From positions 1 through 45,715 of the forward strand of contig NZ_JAHFRY010000019.1 in NCBI RefSeq assembly GCF_023266035.1: 45,715 nucleotides of DNA. Reading direction: 5' to 3'. The DNA is from Nevskia sp. (lineage in GTDB: Bacteria; Pseudomonadota; Gammaproteobacteria; Nevskiales; Nevskiaceae). The notes beneath the pieces were generated by a model. The model ran no database searches. It was given only the letters and a program-made list of their open reading frames with translations, and was not told the origin of the DNA. Below, piece by piece: positions 1-11,600 of the stretch. Made by a program: the position numbers and the translations under genes. Position 1 is the stretch's first letter; each line of letters starts with the position of its first letter.

Positions 1-1455
1 AAGCCCGCCGATCCCAAGGATCCCAAGAACCGGGTGCGGGTGATCTATCTGCCGGACTCGGAAAAGCAGCGCATCCGCGAAGAGCTGAAGGACGAAGTGC
101 TGGCCACCGCGCGCGCCGAGAACTGGGCGCAGCCTTCGGCGCTGCCGGAGTGGATCAAGAACATCAAGCTCGATGGCGATCTGCGCTTGCGCGAGGACGT
201 GATCCTGCTCGACAAGGACAACGACCCGTTCCAGATCAACTACCAGGCGATCAACAGCGGCAGCCCATACAACGTCAGTTCGAGCGCGGTCAACCAGCCG
301 CTGCCGCCGCTGCTGAACACCACCGAGGATCGCCAGGCAACCCGCTTCCGCCTGCGCCTCGGCCTGCTCGCCAATGTCTCTGACGACATGTCGGCGACCG
401 TGCGTCTGACCACCGGCAACACCGTCAACCCGCTGTCGCCGAACCAGACCGTCGGCAATGCCAACAACAAGTTCCAGCTGCTGATCGATCGCGCGTTCCT
501 GAACTACCACCCGCTGGCCGGCCTGAACCTCTATGGCGGGCGCATTCCCAACCCCTGGTTCGGCACCAATCTGGTCTGGGACGAGAACCTCGGTTTCGAT
601 GGCCTGGCGACCCGCTACAGCCACGGCATCGGCGAGAACGTGACCGCGTACAGCACCTTCGGCGCTTTCGTCATCGAGAACACCGCCTTCGATTTCCCTT
701 CGACCAGCGCCCTCAAGGCCGGCAGCCGCGATGCCTCGCTGTTCGGCTTCCAGACTGGTGTCGACTGGAAGGTCGACGACGGCCTCACTGCGAAGGGCGC
801 GGTGGCCTTCTACGACTACGAGAACCTCGACGGCGAACTGTCGTCACCTTGCACGGCGCCGACCAACGCCTTCTCCTGCGATACCGACGAAAGCCGGCCC
901 ACCTTCGTGCAGAAGGGCAACACGCTGTTCGCGCTGCGCGACCCGCTGCTGCTGACCTCGACCGATCCGCAGTTCCAGTACTTCGGCCTGGCTTCCAAGT
1001 TCCGGATTCTCGATGTCAACGGCGAGCTGGACTACCGGATCGGCGGGCCGCTGCACGCGATCTTCAATGCCGATGTCGCCTGGAACACCGCCTACGACGC
1101 CGGCAAGGTCAACGCCCGCAGCCCGGTCAACAACTTCGACGCCAGCGACAACTATCGCGGCGGCGATCTCGCCTATCTGGCGCGCTTCAAGATCGGCTAT
1201 CCGGACATTGCCGAACGCAATCAGTGGAACCTGCTGGTCGGCTATCGGCGACTGGAAACCGACTCGGTGGTCGATGCACTGACCGATGCCGATTTTCACC
1301 TCGGCGGCACCAATTCCAAGGGCTATTACGTGTTCGCCAACTACGGCTTCTCGCATCGCGCCTGGTTCACGATCAAGTGGCTGAGCGCCACCGAAGCCAC
1401 CGGCGCGCCGTATGCCGCCGACCTGCTGCAGCTCGACATCAATGCGCGCTTCTGA
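1..1455 (+). CDS. Putative porin (Porin_5 type), 5' end outside window
   Basis: The reading frame is open from base 1 with no stop, so the gene starts upstream; a GTG at 34 is only an internal valine. The visible start (charged, ending near EELKDEVLATARAENW, then PEWIKNIKLDGDLRLRED) is the typical linker from the N-terminal coiled coil into the beta-barrel of the Porin_5 'putative porin' family. The rest alternates aromatic and polar residues as in outer-membrane strands, and the protein ends in an aromatic residue (INARF), as outer-membrane barrels usually do. Role inferred: an outer-membrane channel of unknown substrate. The next gene starts 11 bp after the stop, which suggests one operon with the coiled-coil, YbjN and haemagglutinin genes. 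Family call is fairly sure; substrate unknown. Confidence 0.8.
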   Translation, partial: KPADPKDPKNRVRVIYLPDSEKQRIREELKDEVLATARAENWAQPSALPEWIKNIKLDGDLRLREDVILLDKDNDPFQINYQAINSGSPYNVSSSAVNQPLPPLLNTTEDRQATRFRLRLGLLANVSDDMSATVRLTTGNTVNPLSPNQTVGNANNKFQLLIDRAFLNYHPLAGLNLYGGRIPNPWFGTNLVWDENLGFDGLATRYSHGIGENVTAYSTFGAFVIENTAFDFPSTSALKAGSRDASLFGFQTGVDWKVDDGLTAKGAVAFYDYENLDGELSSPCTAPTNAFSCDTDESRPTFVQKGNTLFALRDPLLLTSTDPQFQYFGLASKFRILDVNGELDYRIGGPLHAIFNADVAWNTAYDAGKVNARSPVNNFDASDNYRGGDLAYLARFKIGYPDIAERNQWNLLVGYRRLETDSVVDALTDADFHLGGTNSKGYYVFANYGFSHRAWFTIKWLSATEATGAPYAADLLQLDINARF

Positions 1456-1465
1456 GGCCGGCACC

Positions 1466-2110
1466 ATGCGTTCCGCGATCCGCCTGAAAGCTGCGTTTGC
1501 CGTGCTGCTGCTGAGCGCGGCACCGGCGGTGCTGGCCCAGGCGAGCCTGGAAACCAAGCTGCGCGATCAGCTGCGCCAGACGACGTTGGCGCTGCGCGAA
1601 GCCCAGGCGCTGAACGCCGAGCTGAAGCAGAAGGCCGATACTGCGACTGCCGAAGCCGCCGCCGCGAAAGCCGCACCAGCGCCGGTCGCAGCCGATCCCG
1701 AACTGACCGCCAGCCGCAGCGCGCTGCGCAGCGAACAGGCACGCGCTATTGCCTTGCAAAGCCAGCTCGACGAGGCGAAGAAACAACTCGCCGCCGCCCA
1801 GACGCAGACCGCCGCCAGTGCCGCGCTGATCAAGCAACGCGAAGCCGAACTGCAGCAGCGCAGCGCTGAACTGAAGGACGCCGCCAGCCGCAATGCGCTG
1901 CTCGACAGCCGCAACGCCGCGCTGGTCGACATCGGCACCGAACTGGTCGAGCGCTACCAGCGCAAGACCGTCTGGGACGCGATGAAGGACCGCGAACCGC
2001 TGACCGGCCTGCACCGCGTGCAGTTCGAGACGCTGGTGCAGGACTACCGCAACCGCGTGCTCGATGCCGCCGCTTCCAACCCTTGTCCCATCCCCGCTGC
2101 CGCGCCATGA
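1466..2110 (+). CDS. Exported alanine-rich coiled-coil protein, unknown function
   Basis: The ATG at 1466 gives 214 residues with a clear signal peptide (MRSAIRLKAAFAVLLLSAAP, then AVLAQ). Frame-compatible starts further upstream overlap the porin end and would spoil the signal peptide. Residues about 25-150 are heptad-like and rich in Ala, Gln, Glu and Arg, predicting a long periplasmic coiled coil. A short non-coiled C-terminus (about 155-205) contains YQRKTVWDAMKDREPLTGL. The stop overlaps the next start (ATGA at 2107-2110), so translation is probably coupled to the YbjN gene. Its place between an outer-membrane porin and a giant exoprotein suggests a periplasmic scaffold or chaperone-like role, but that is inference; I do not recognise a named family. 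Confidence 0.75.
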   Translation: MRSAIRLKAAFAVLLLSAAPAVLAQASLETKLRDQLRQTTLALREAQALNAELKQKADTATAEAAAAKAAPAPVAADPELTASRSALRSEQARAIALQSQLDEAKKQLAAAQTQTAASAALIKQREAELQQRSAELKDAASRNALLDSRNAALVDIGTELVERYQRKTVWDAMKDREPLTGLHRVQFETLVQDYRNRVLDAAASNPCPIPAAAP

Positions 2111-2601
2111 CCGATCTGATCCGTACCAGTGTTTCGCCCGAAGACCTTGCCGACGTGCTGCGCAAGACCGGCTACCGCGCCGCCGTCGTCGAGCCGCAGG
2201 GCGGCGGCCAGACGGGCGGCCCGGTCGGCCCGCAGGTGCAAAGTGCTGCGCAGGGGCTGGGCTTCTTCATCGGCTTCGGCAATCCGCTGCCGGCCAGCGA
2301 TGCGGCGCTCGGCGGCTCGCGTCACTACGTCGATTTCGCCTTCCATTGCTGGCTGAACATCGAAGGCGAACTGCGGCCGGATCTGGTCGATGGCTGGAAT
2401 CGCGGCAAGCGCTTCGCACGCCTGTTCCATCAGGCACCGCTGCTGGTGCTGTCGATGGACGTGGTGGTCGCCGGCGGCGTAGCCGAAGGCTTTCTGATCG
2501 CTCATTGCGAGCTCTGGGATCGCATCCTCCAGGACTTCATCGCTCATCTGCGGCTACCCAATGCGGCCACCGGCGCAGCGGTGGCCGGAGCCGCCGCATG
2601 A
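2107..2601 (+). CDS. YbjN domain-containing protein
   Basis: The 164-residue product from ATG 2107 has the layout of the YbjN family (PF10722): an N-terminal helix (SPEDLADVLRKTGYRA), a central strand block ending in HYVDFAFHCWLNIEG, the conserved DLVDGWNRGKRFARLF helix, then LLVLSMDVVVAGGVAEGFL and a C-terminal helix. A TTG at 2083 could extend it by eight residues, but the ATGA overlap with the previous stop favours 2107. YbjN proteins resemble type III secretion chaperones in fold and are tied to motility and exopolysaccharide phenotypes in enterobacteria. There is no signal peptide, so it is cytoplasmic. The location just before the giant exoprotein fits a chaperone or regulatory role, which is inferred. 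Confidence 0.75.
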   Translation: MTDLIRTSVSPEDLADVLRKTGYRAAVVEPQGGGQTGGPVGPQVQSAAQGLGFFIGFGNPLPASDAALGGSRHYVDFAFHCWLNIEGELRPDLVDGWNRGKRFARLFHQAPLLVLSMDVVVAGGVAEGFLIAHCELWDRILQDFIAHLRLPNAATGAAVAGAAA

Positions 2602-2619
2602 GCCTCGCTGACGGCGCGG

Positions 2620-2636
2620 CTGCCGTGTCACGGCAG
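2620..2636. promoter_or_regulatory. Palindrome in the gap before the haemagglutinin gene
   Basis: CTGCCGTG T CACGGCAG is a perfect inverted repeat with 8-bp arms in the 75-bp gap between the YbjN stop and the giant gene. The half-site (G)CTGCCGTG recurs at 2671-2679 and includes the GTG start codon at 2677. It could be an operator or an mRNA hairpin controlling translation. There is no T-run, so a terminator is unlikely. Confidence 0.35.
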
Positions 2637-2676
2637 TGTCAAATGAATGTCGTGTTGACCGGCTAAAAGTGCTGCC

Positions 2677-5600
2677 GTGAAAAACCGCCTGACTCTCGAT
2701 CCGTCCGTGCCCGTTCAAACCATCGGCACGGACGTGACGCTGCGCCTGTCGACGCGCGGCTGGCTGCAGCGTTGCGCCTGGGCCAGCGGCATGGGCTTCA
2801 GCCTGCTGGCCGGCAGCGCCGCGGCGGCGCCGTTCGGCAGCGCCCAGTACTTCCAGAGTCGCGGCGTCACGGCGGCCAATCCCGGCGCACCGGTGCCGAC
2901 ATCGCGCGTCGATCCGGTCACCGGTGTCACCGTGGCCACGCCACAGCAGGCGCTGATTCGCGCCAATCGCTCGATCGCCAATCTCAGCCGCGCCGCCGAA
3001 GCACTGGCCAGCGCGCAGGCGGCGCAGAGCGCTGCGCGGCAACTGGCGCTGAGCGCGCCCGCCAACCCGGTCACTGATGTGCCGAATGGTCTGGCGCCCG
3101 GCGGCCTGCAGGTCGCGGCGTCGGCGATCAACCAGTTGTCGACCTGTGCAGCAACCAATACCTGCGCCTGGCAGAACGCCAATCTGCCGGTGCAGACCAG
3201 CACCGGCGCGCAGACCACGGTCACCGTCCAGCAGACCGCGAAGAAAGCGATCCTGAGCTGGGATTCGTTCAACATCGGCCGCGAAACCACGCTCAATTTC
3301 GATCAGCGCGCCGGCACCCAGGCCGACGGCAGCAATGACTGGATCGCCCTGAACCGGGTCGGCGCCAACGCCTCGCCGAGCCGCATCCTCGGCCAGATCA
3401 AGGCCGATGGCTCGGTCTATCTGATCAACCCGAACGGCGTCATCTTCGGCGGCAGCAGCCAGGTCAACGTGCACTCGCTGATGGTGTCGAGCCTGCCGCT
3501 GTACCTGACCGCCCGGCAGACCACGCTGCGGCCCGGCGACGATCCCGTTTACCTGGCCGAATCGAATCGTCTGTTCCTGGAAACCGGTCTGAATTCGACC
3601 AGCACCGGCACTGCCAACGGCAACATCCTCGGCCTGAATTCCGGACAGAACGTGCAGCTGAGCACGCTCGGCGCCCTGCCCGGCGACATTCGCATCGACG
3701 CCGGCGCCAGCATCGCCACCACGGCGCTCGGCTATTCGCTGATCGCCGCGCCGAACGTCAGCAATGCCGGCACCGTCAGCGCTGTCGAAGGCCAGGTGAT
3801 CGTCGCCGCTGGTGTCGGCGTCGGTCTGCGCGATGGCGCCACCGGCTCGCTGCAGCTGAAGCCGGTGCTCAGCGGCCAGGTCAGCGATGGCAGTGCCGAT
3901 GTCACGCCGAGCGGCCAGATCGTCAACAGCGGCCTGATCCAGTCCCGACGCGGCGATCTGAGCCTGCTGGCGCGCAACATCGACCAGCAGGGCGTGCTGA
4001 TCGCGACCACCAGCGCCACCCGTGCCGGCAGCCTGAACCTGAGCGCACTCGATCGTCAGGCGCTCGATTCCGACATCTCGCGCAGCGGCACCCTTCGGCT
4101 GTCCGGCGATTCGGTGACGGCGCTACTGCCGGACGCGAATGGCGAAACCACCACCTCCAGCTCGGCAGCCGATCGCGTGTTCCAGGCCGGCACCGCCAGC
4201 CTGCGCGGCGGCGCGATCACCCTGGACCGCGGCGCGCTGATCGAAGCACCCGGCCAGAACGTGCAGCTGGCGGCGCTGGTCGGCGCGATCAGCGACGGCA
4301 CGCTGCCGATGCCCGGCCGCGTCTATCTCGAAGACGGCTCGATCATCGATGTCTCCGGCCTCGCCGACGTGCAGCTGGCGATGGCGGTCAACCTGATCAG
4401 CATCAATCGCCTCGGCCTCAACGAACTGGCCGACTCGCCGCTGCAGCGCCTTGGCGTGCTGTTCGGTGCGCCGATCACCGTCGACAGCCGGGTCACCGGC
4501 ACTCGCGACGACGGCACCAGCTATGTCGGCACGCCGGTCGCCAATGTCGGCGGCTTCGTCGATGCCCGGCCACGCGGCATTTCGGAACTGCTGCAGAACG
4601 GCGGCACGCTGACCCTCGCGGGCGCCGAAGTGGTGACCCGCGCCGGTTCCTCGCAGAACCTCGACGGCGGCTACCTGCACTATCTCGGCGGCATCATCGA
4701 GACCACCCGCCTGCTGGCTGCGAACGGCGCGGTGATCGACATCGCCGATGCCGATCCGAACCTGCAGTACATCGGCATCGCCGGCCGTTTCGATGACGAG
4801 CATCCGCGCTGGAACGTCACCAATACCTACACCAATCCGCTGATCGCCAGCGTTGGCGCGCGCTACGAGAGCGACTATCTCAAGGGCGGCAACGCCGGCA
4901 CCCTGAACGTGTTTGCCAGCCACGCGGCCGTGCTCGATGGCGACATCTCGGCGCAGGCCTATACAGGGCGTCATCAGGTCGCCGATGCGCGGATGCCGAG
5001 CGGCGGTCATTTCAACGCCGGCGCCGGCGCTGGCAATGCGCTGATCGACAGCGTCGACTCCGGGCGCAGCTATGTGATCACCGACGTGGCGCCCGATCTC
5101 GGCACGCTGATCCCGGGCTTCGATGCGACCACGGCGCTGCCGGTCTCGACCTCCGCCGCCAGCGACACCGGCAATCTGCAGAACTGGATCGCGATCCCCG
5201 GCGCCGAGCTTGCTGCAGCCGGTTTCAGCACCATCAACATCGCTGCCGACACGCCGTCAGGCCAGGGCTTCGGCGGCGAGATCGTGGTTGCCGATGCACT
5301 GCGCGTGCAGCCCGGCGGCAGCATCAGCCTGACCGGTTCCCGGGTCACCGTGCTCGCCGACCTGACCGCGACCGCCGGCAGCATCAGCGTCACCGCGACC
5401 GGCAATACCGATATCGCCGGCAGCAGCCTGCGTCCGGAGGGCACGGCCGTGACCCCGATCAGCGGCGATGTCGTGATCGGCGACGGGGTTCAGCTGTCGA
5501 CGCGTGGCCAGTGGATCAACGACGCCCTGAAGGGTGAAGACGCCATCGCCGGCGGCGCTTTCGTCAACGGCGGCAGCATCAGTCTCGGCACTCTGCAGGC

Positions 5601-8600
5601 GTCGCTGCTGCAAGGCGCTGGCAGTGCCGCCTGTCCGGAGACTGCCTGCTTCGTCGACAACACCGGCTCGGTCCTGCTCGGCAGCGGCAGCCTGCTCGAT
5701 GTCTCCAGCGGCGGCCGGGTGCTGCCTTCGGGTGCGCTGGCCAAGAGCAATGGCATCGTCCGCGGTCGCGGCGGCAGCATCGCACTGGAAACCTACCGGC
5801 TTTCAGGCAACGAGCAGTTCGGTACCACCAACGGACTGGAGCTGCCAACCACGGCAACGCTGCCAAGCGCTGGCCGCATCGTCTTCGGCGGCGAGCTGCT
5901 GGCTTACGGCTTCTCCGGCGGCGGCAGCCTGAGCCTGCGCGCGCTCGGTTTCCACATCGGCAACAGCGATGCGAATCAGGGGCCAGCCAAGGCCTGGGAC
6001 ACCGTGCTGCCCGCCGATTTCTTCACCGGCCAGGGCTTCGGCAGCTACCGGCTGATCGCCGAGTACGACGCGACGATCACCGCCGGCTCGGTGCTCAAGC
6101 CGCAGCAGTTCAATTTCATTCCCGACGAAGCGGCGCTGCTGGCGGCGCAGACCGGCATCGATCTCTACGATCCGGCCTATACCCGCATCGGCGCGCTCGA
6201 TGATTTCCATCGCCAGGCGACCAACTTCGAGTTGTACGCCGGCGATTACCTGAACTGGCGCGGTGCGGGCACGCCGGCGCCGCTGCCCGATTACTCGGCA
6301 GCCGGCGTCACCGGCACCGTGCTGCTCGACCGCGATGCCGCGATCCTTGCCGACGCGCGCGCCACGGTGACCCTGGGCTCGAATCATCAGGTGACCGTGC
6401 TCGGCAACATCGTCGCCCATGGCGGCGCGATCACCTTGACCGCGGACACCGCGAGCGGTGGCTACGCCCAGGTGCCGGGTCGCATCGATTTCCCCTACAT
6501 CGACGGCAGCAAATCGGTTTTCCTCGGTGCCAGCAGCTTGCTCGATGCCTCGGGCACGACCTTGCTCGATCCGTTCCAGCAGCCGATCGTGGCCGCCGAC
6601 GGCAGCCTGACGACGCCACGCACCGGCAGCGTGCTGGCCGGCGGCAGCGTCACCCTGAGCAACGACACCGGCTACGTGATCGCGCTCGGCGCAGACGGCC
6701 AGCCGAACGGTTCACACGGTGCCCGTATCGATGTGTCCGGCAGCGCCGCCGTACTCGACCTGCGCTCCGACACCAGCGGTACTGGCTACCTCGCCAGCAC
6801 CGTCGCCAGCGATGCCGGCAGCATCCGCCTCGGTGCCGGCGCCGGACTGTACTTCGATGGCAGGCTGCTGGCGCAGCCGGGCAATGGCACGCTGCTGGCT
6901 CAACCCGGCGGCAGCGGTGCACGCGGTGGCAGCCTGAGCATTGCGACCTTGCTGCCGACCGCCAAGGTGACCGCGCTGACCGCAGCCGGTCAGAGCTATG
7001 CCGGTGCCACGCGGCTGGTGCTGCGCGAGAAGCCGATCGAGTTGCCGGCTGGGGCGCTGACGCCGGGCATGACCGTCGAAGCCGATCTGCCGGCGCCGTC
7101 CGGCGTGCTCTATTTCGGTGTCGATCGGCTCGATGGTTCGGGCATCGACTCGCTGCTGCTCGGCGTCGACCCGAGCCTGAACAATGTCAGCACGCCGCGC
7201 AGCATCGTCTTCGCCAACAATCTGAGCCTGAATCTGGGCCGCTCGATCATCGCCAACGCCTCGAATTTCGTTGGCCAGAGTGGCGCCGACGGTCTTTCCT
7301 CGGTGAGCTTGAACGCGCCTTACGTGGCGCTGCACGGCTATGCCAACACCGGCGACTACGGCAATACAACATCGCTGCCGGCGCCAGTACCGGGCGTGCA
7401 GCTGACCATCAATGCCGCGAACATCGATCTCGGTGGCCAGTTCAATCTGCGCGGCTTCGGCGACGCCCGCTTCAACGCGACGGGCGATATCCGCCTGCTG
7501 ACGCCAGCGCAGTTCGATTTCTACCGCAACGTCACCGCCAACCCCGGTGCCGCGACCGCAGTGCCCGGTGCGCTGTTCAGCGCCGGCAACCTGACGTTCC
7601 AGGCCGCCCAGCTTTATCCGGCGACCGGCAACAGCTTCATCATCAGCGCCGTGGGTGCCGAAGGTTTCGTCGACGGTATTTCGACCGGCCTCGCCGATAC
7701 CACGATCCGCTTCCTCGGCAATGAGGCTTCCGCGACGGCAGCCACGCCGCTGTCGGCCGGCGGCAGCCTGCTGGTCAATGCCACGCTCATCGAGCAGTCC
7801 GGCACCTTGCGCGCGCCCGGTGGCCAGATCCAGCTCGGCGTCGCCGATCCCTTCGATCCTGCCGCGCTGGCGCTGTTCAGCTTCCCGGCCAGCAACAGCA
7901 AGGGCGACCCGATCACCGCCCAGGTGCCGCTGGTTGCGACCCGCTCGGTGCGTCTGGCCAGCGGCAGCATCACCTCGGTATCGCTGGACGGTTTGATCGT
8001 CCCTTACGGCCGCACCGTCGATGGTCTGAACTACAGCTACAACGCCGCCGCCAATACCGACTTCGCTGGCCAGCTGGTTGCGCCGGTGCTGTCGGCACCG
8101 CCGGAAAAACGCCTGGCGATCAGCGCCGCAGCGGTGACCTTGGACAGCGGCGCCACCGTCAATCTGGCCGGCGGTGGCGATCTGCAGGCGGCGGAATTCG
8201 TCGCCGGCACCGGCGGCTCGCGCGATGTGCTGTCGAGAGTCAACACCAGCTACGCCAGCGGCACCGCGCAAGCACTGCCGCTGTACGCCGATGGCCGGGC
8301 GATCTACGCGATCATCCCCGGCTATGCAGGCGCAGCGGCCTACGATCCGGCGCTGGTCGCCGGCAATCCGCTGATTGGCCAGCAGGTCTACCTCAGTGGC
8401 ATTGGCAGCGGCATCGACGGCCTCGCCGCCGGCGTCTACACCTTGCTGCCGGGCCAGTACGCAGCCGTGCCGGGCGCCTTCCGCGTCGTTCAGGACACGC
8501 GTGCGCTGGACAGCCTGGCCACCGAGAACAGCCGCCTGGCCGATGGCACCCTGCTGGTCGCCGGCCGCTATGTCGACCAGTACAGCGGTGCCCAGGACAG

Positions 8601-11600
8601 CCGCAGCACGGCGTTCTTCGTGCAATCGATGGACACCTGGCGGCAGTACTCCGAATACAGCTTCACCAGCGCCAACAAGTTCTTCACCGACGCTGCCGCG
8701 CGCAATGGCAAAGCGACACCGCGCCGGCCGGTCGATGCTGGCCAGCTGGTGCTGGCCGCCACACAAACCCTGAGTCTCGGCGCGACCCTGAACACCGCCG
8801 CCGGCATCGGCGCCGATGGCGTCAGCGGCGCTGGCGGACTGGTCGACATCGCTTCGCAGCGCCTGCAGGTCAGCGCCACCGGTGGCGTGGCGCTCGAAGG
8901 CTATGTGCAACTGGTCGCCGGTGATCTCAGCGCGCTCGGCGCATCGAGCCTGCTGATCGGCGGCAGCCGCAGCCACAGCGACGAAGGCGACCGCATCGCC
9001 GTGCTTGCCGACAGCGTCATCATCGACAACAGCAGCGAAGCGCTGAGCGCACCGGAAATCATCGTCGTCGCCGGTGTCGGCACCAGCGATACCGTCAACG
9101 CCGGCATCGTCGTCGCCGACGGTGCCACGGTACGCGCCAGCGGCTCCTTGCCGGCCGCGTCCGCCGTCGGCCTGCTGATCGGCTCAGCCGCCGATGGCGA
9201 TCTGCCGGCGGTCAGCGGTGACGGTGCGCTGCTCCGGCTGTCGAATGCAGGTGCTGTGACCGTGACGCGCAGCAATGTCGGCCGGGCGCCGGTCGGCACG
9301 CTGAGCATCGGCGCTGGCGCGAGGCTGTCGGCCGATCTCGCGGCGGCGACAACGACGGCCACCGGTTCGGTGACCCTGGATTCCTCGGGCCGCACCCTGG
9401 TCGATGCCGATGCGCGCTTCAGCGCCGCAGCGATCGACGCCAATGCCGGCCTGGTCAGCTTCCTCGGCGATGGCGCAGTGCTGCCGGATACCGATACTGG
9501 CTTCGTCGTCGGCAGCGGCACCCTGGCCCAGTTCGCGGCCTCGCGGCAGGTCACGCTGCGCAGCCGCGGCGCGATCAACTTCATCGGCAATGTCAGCGCC
9601 GCGCTCGACGGCGGCCTGGCCTTGAGCGCCGGCAGCTTCAGCAGCGATGGCGGCACGGTCGCGCTGAAGGCGACGAGCTTGAGCTTCTCGAATGATCTCG
9701 GCGCCACCGTGCCCGCCGCCGTTTCCGGCTCGGGCTTGCTGAAGCTGAGTGCCGACGAAATCGTCTTCGGCGCCGGCAGCAAATCGCTGAACGGCTTTGC
9801 CTCGGTCGATGCCACGGCGAACCAGGGCGTGCGCCTGCAGGGCGTCGGCAATTTCGACTTCGGCAGCGCGCCGGTGAATCTGGCCACACCTTTGCTGATC
9901 GCCGAAACCGGTGCCGACAATCGTCTGGCAACAACGGGCGCACTGAACCTCAGCGGCATCGCCGGCGCCACGGCGCTGACGGCGGCACCGGTCGGTGGCT
10001 CGGGCAGCCTGGTCGGCGGTTCGGTGAGCATCGATACCGCGTTGCAGGCGCTTGGCGGCAAGCTCGACGTTCAAGCCACTAGTGGCGATCTGCTGATCGG
10101 CAGCAATGCGCGGCTGTCGGTGCGCGGCGCGGCGAAGACCATCATCGACGTCACCACCTACGCCCAGGCCGGCACGCTGAATTTGAGTGCCGACACCGGC
10201 GGCGTGCAGGTCGCGAACGGCGCGCAACTCGATTTCGGCGCTGCCGACGATGGCCGCAATCGCGGCGGCGATGCCGGCGCACTGAACATCGACGCCGCCG
10301 GCATCGTGCAGCTCGACGGCACGCTGCGCGGCAACGCCAGCGCCGGCTTCCTCGGCGGCAGCTTCTCGCTCGATAGCGGCAGTGCCGTGGCGCTCGACAC
10401 CTTGGCGAGCGGCCTCGCCAACAGCGGCGTCGATCGCACGATCACGGTGCGCAGCCGCAGCGGCAATCTCGAACTCGGCGCCGGCAGCAGCTTGCGCGCG
10501 GCCAGCGTTTCGCTGACTGCCGATGGCGGAACCGGGAGCTTGGACAGCAGCAACGGCAACGTCCGGATCACCGGCACCATCGACGCCTCCGGCGACAAGG
10601 GCGGCGATATCCGCTTGTTCGGCCGCAGCGGCGTCGATGTCGAAGGCCGTTTGATCGCCACCGGCAGCCGCAGCGACAAGCGCGGCGGCACGGTCGCGAT
10701 CGGTACCTCGGGCAGCGGCGACGGCACGCTCAACGCGGCCTACGGCTACCAGAACGTCAGCGCCGCAAGCTCCGGGACGATCACCCTCGGCAGCGGCGCG
10801 CTGATCGACCTGCGCGGCGGCACGTCCGGTGGCTTGTCCAACGGTGCTCTGAGCCTGCGTGCACCGTTGCTGTCCGATGGCGACGTTGGCATCAACGTGC
10901 TGCCGGCAGCGCAGATCCTCGGCGCTCGCGACATCTCGCTGGAAGCCTATGCGACCTGGAGCACCACCGACGCCGGCACCGGCACGCGGCACTTCGACGG
11001 CATCATCGATGCTGCCGGCGACTACAGCCCGACCGGCGCCTTCCTGTTCGCGACCCAGCCGCGCAACAGCGATCACAGCGGCTTCTATGTCGACACCTTG
11101 CAGGCTTACGTGCAGGCGCCGGGCTTCAGCTTCGAGCCGCGCTTTGCCGGCCTGAGCAACATCGTCGTGCGGCCGGGCATCGAGCTGGTCAACCCGAACG
11201 CGGCGGTCAACGGTGGCGACATCCAGATCGCCAGCAACTGGAATCTCGCTGCCGGCACGGTCGACAGCAACGGCAAGCTCAATCTCGCCTATCGCTACAA
11301 AGGCCAGGTCGCCCCGGCGCTGACTTTGCGCGCGGCCGGCGATCTCGATGTCTTTGCCAGCCTCAGCGACGGCTTCTTCCAGTACAACAATCCGGTCGAC
11401 ATCGACGGCTCGGGGCCGGACAACTCGGCCTCGCCGGATTCGACCTTCGGCAATCCGCTGCCGATGTCGGCCGCGGCGCTGTTCGGTGTGCAGACCGCCG
11501 CCGATGGCAGCCCATATTTCGCCGATTCGAGCAGCTACCGCCTGGTCGCCGGTGCCGATGTCGGCAGCGTCGATCCGCTGCGAGTCGCAGGTACTGCGGA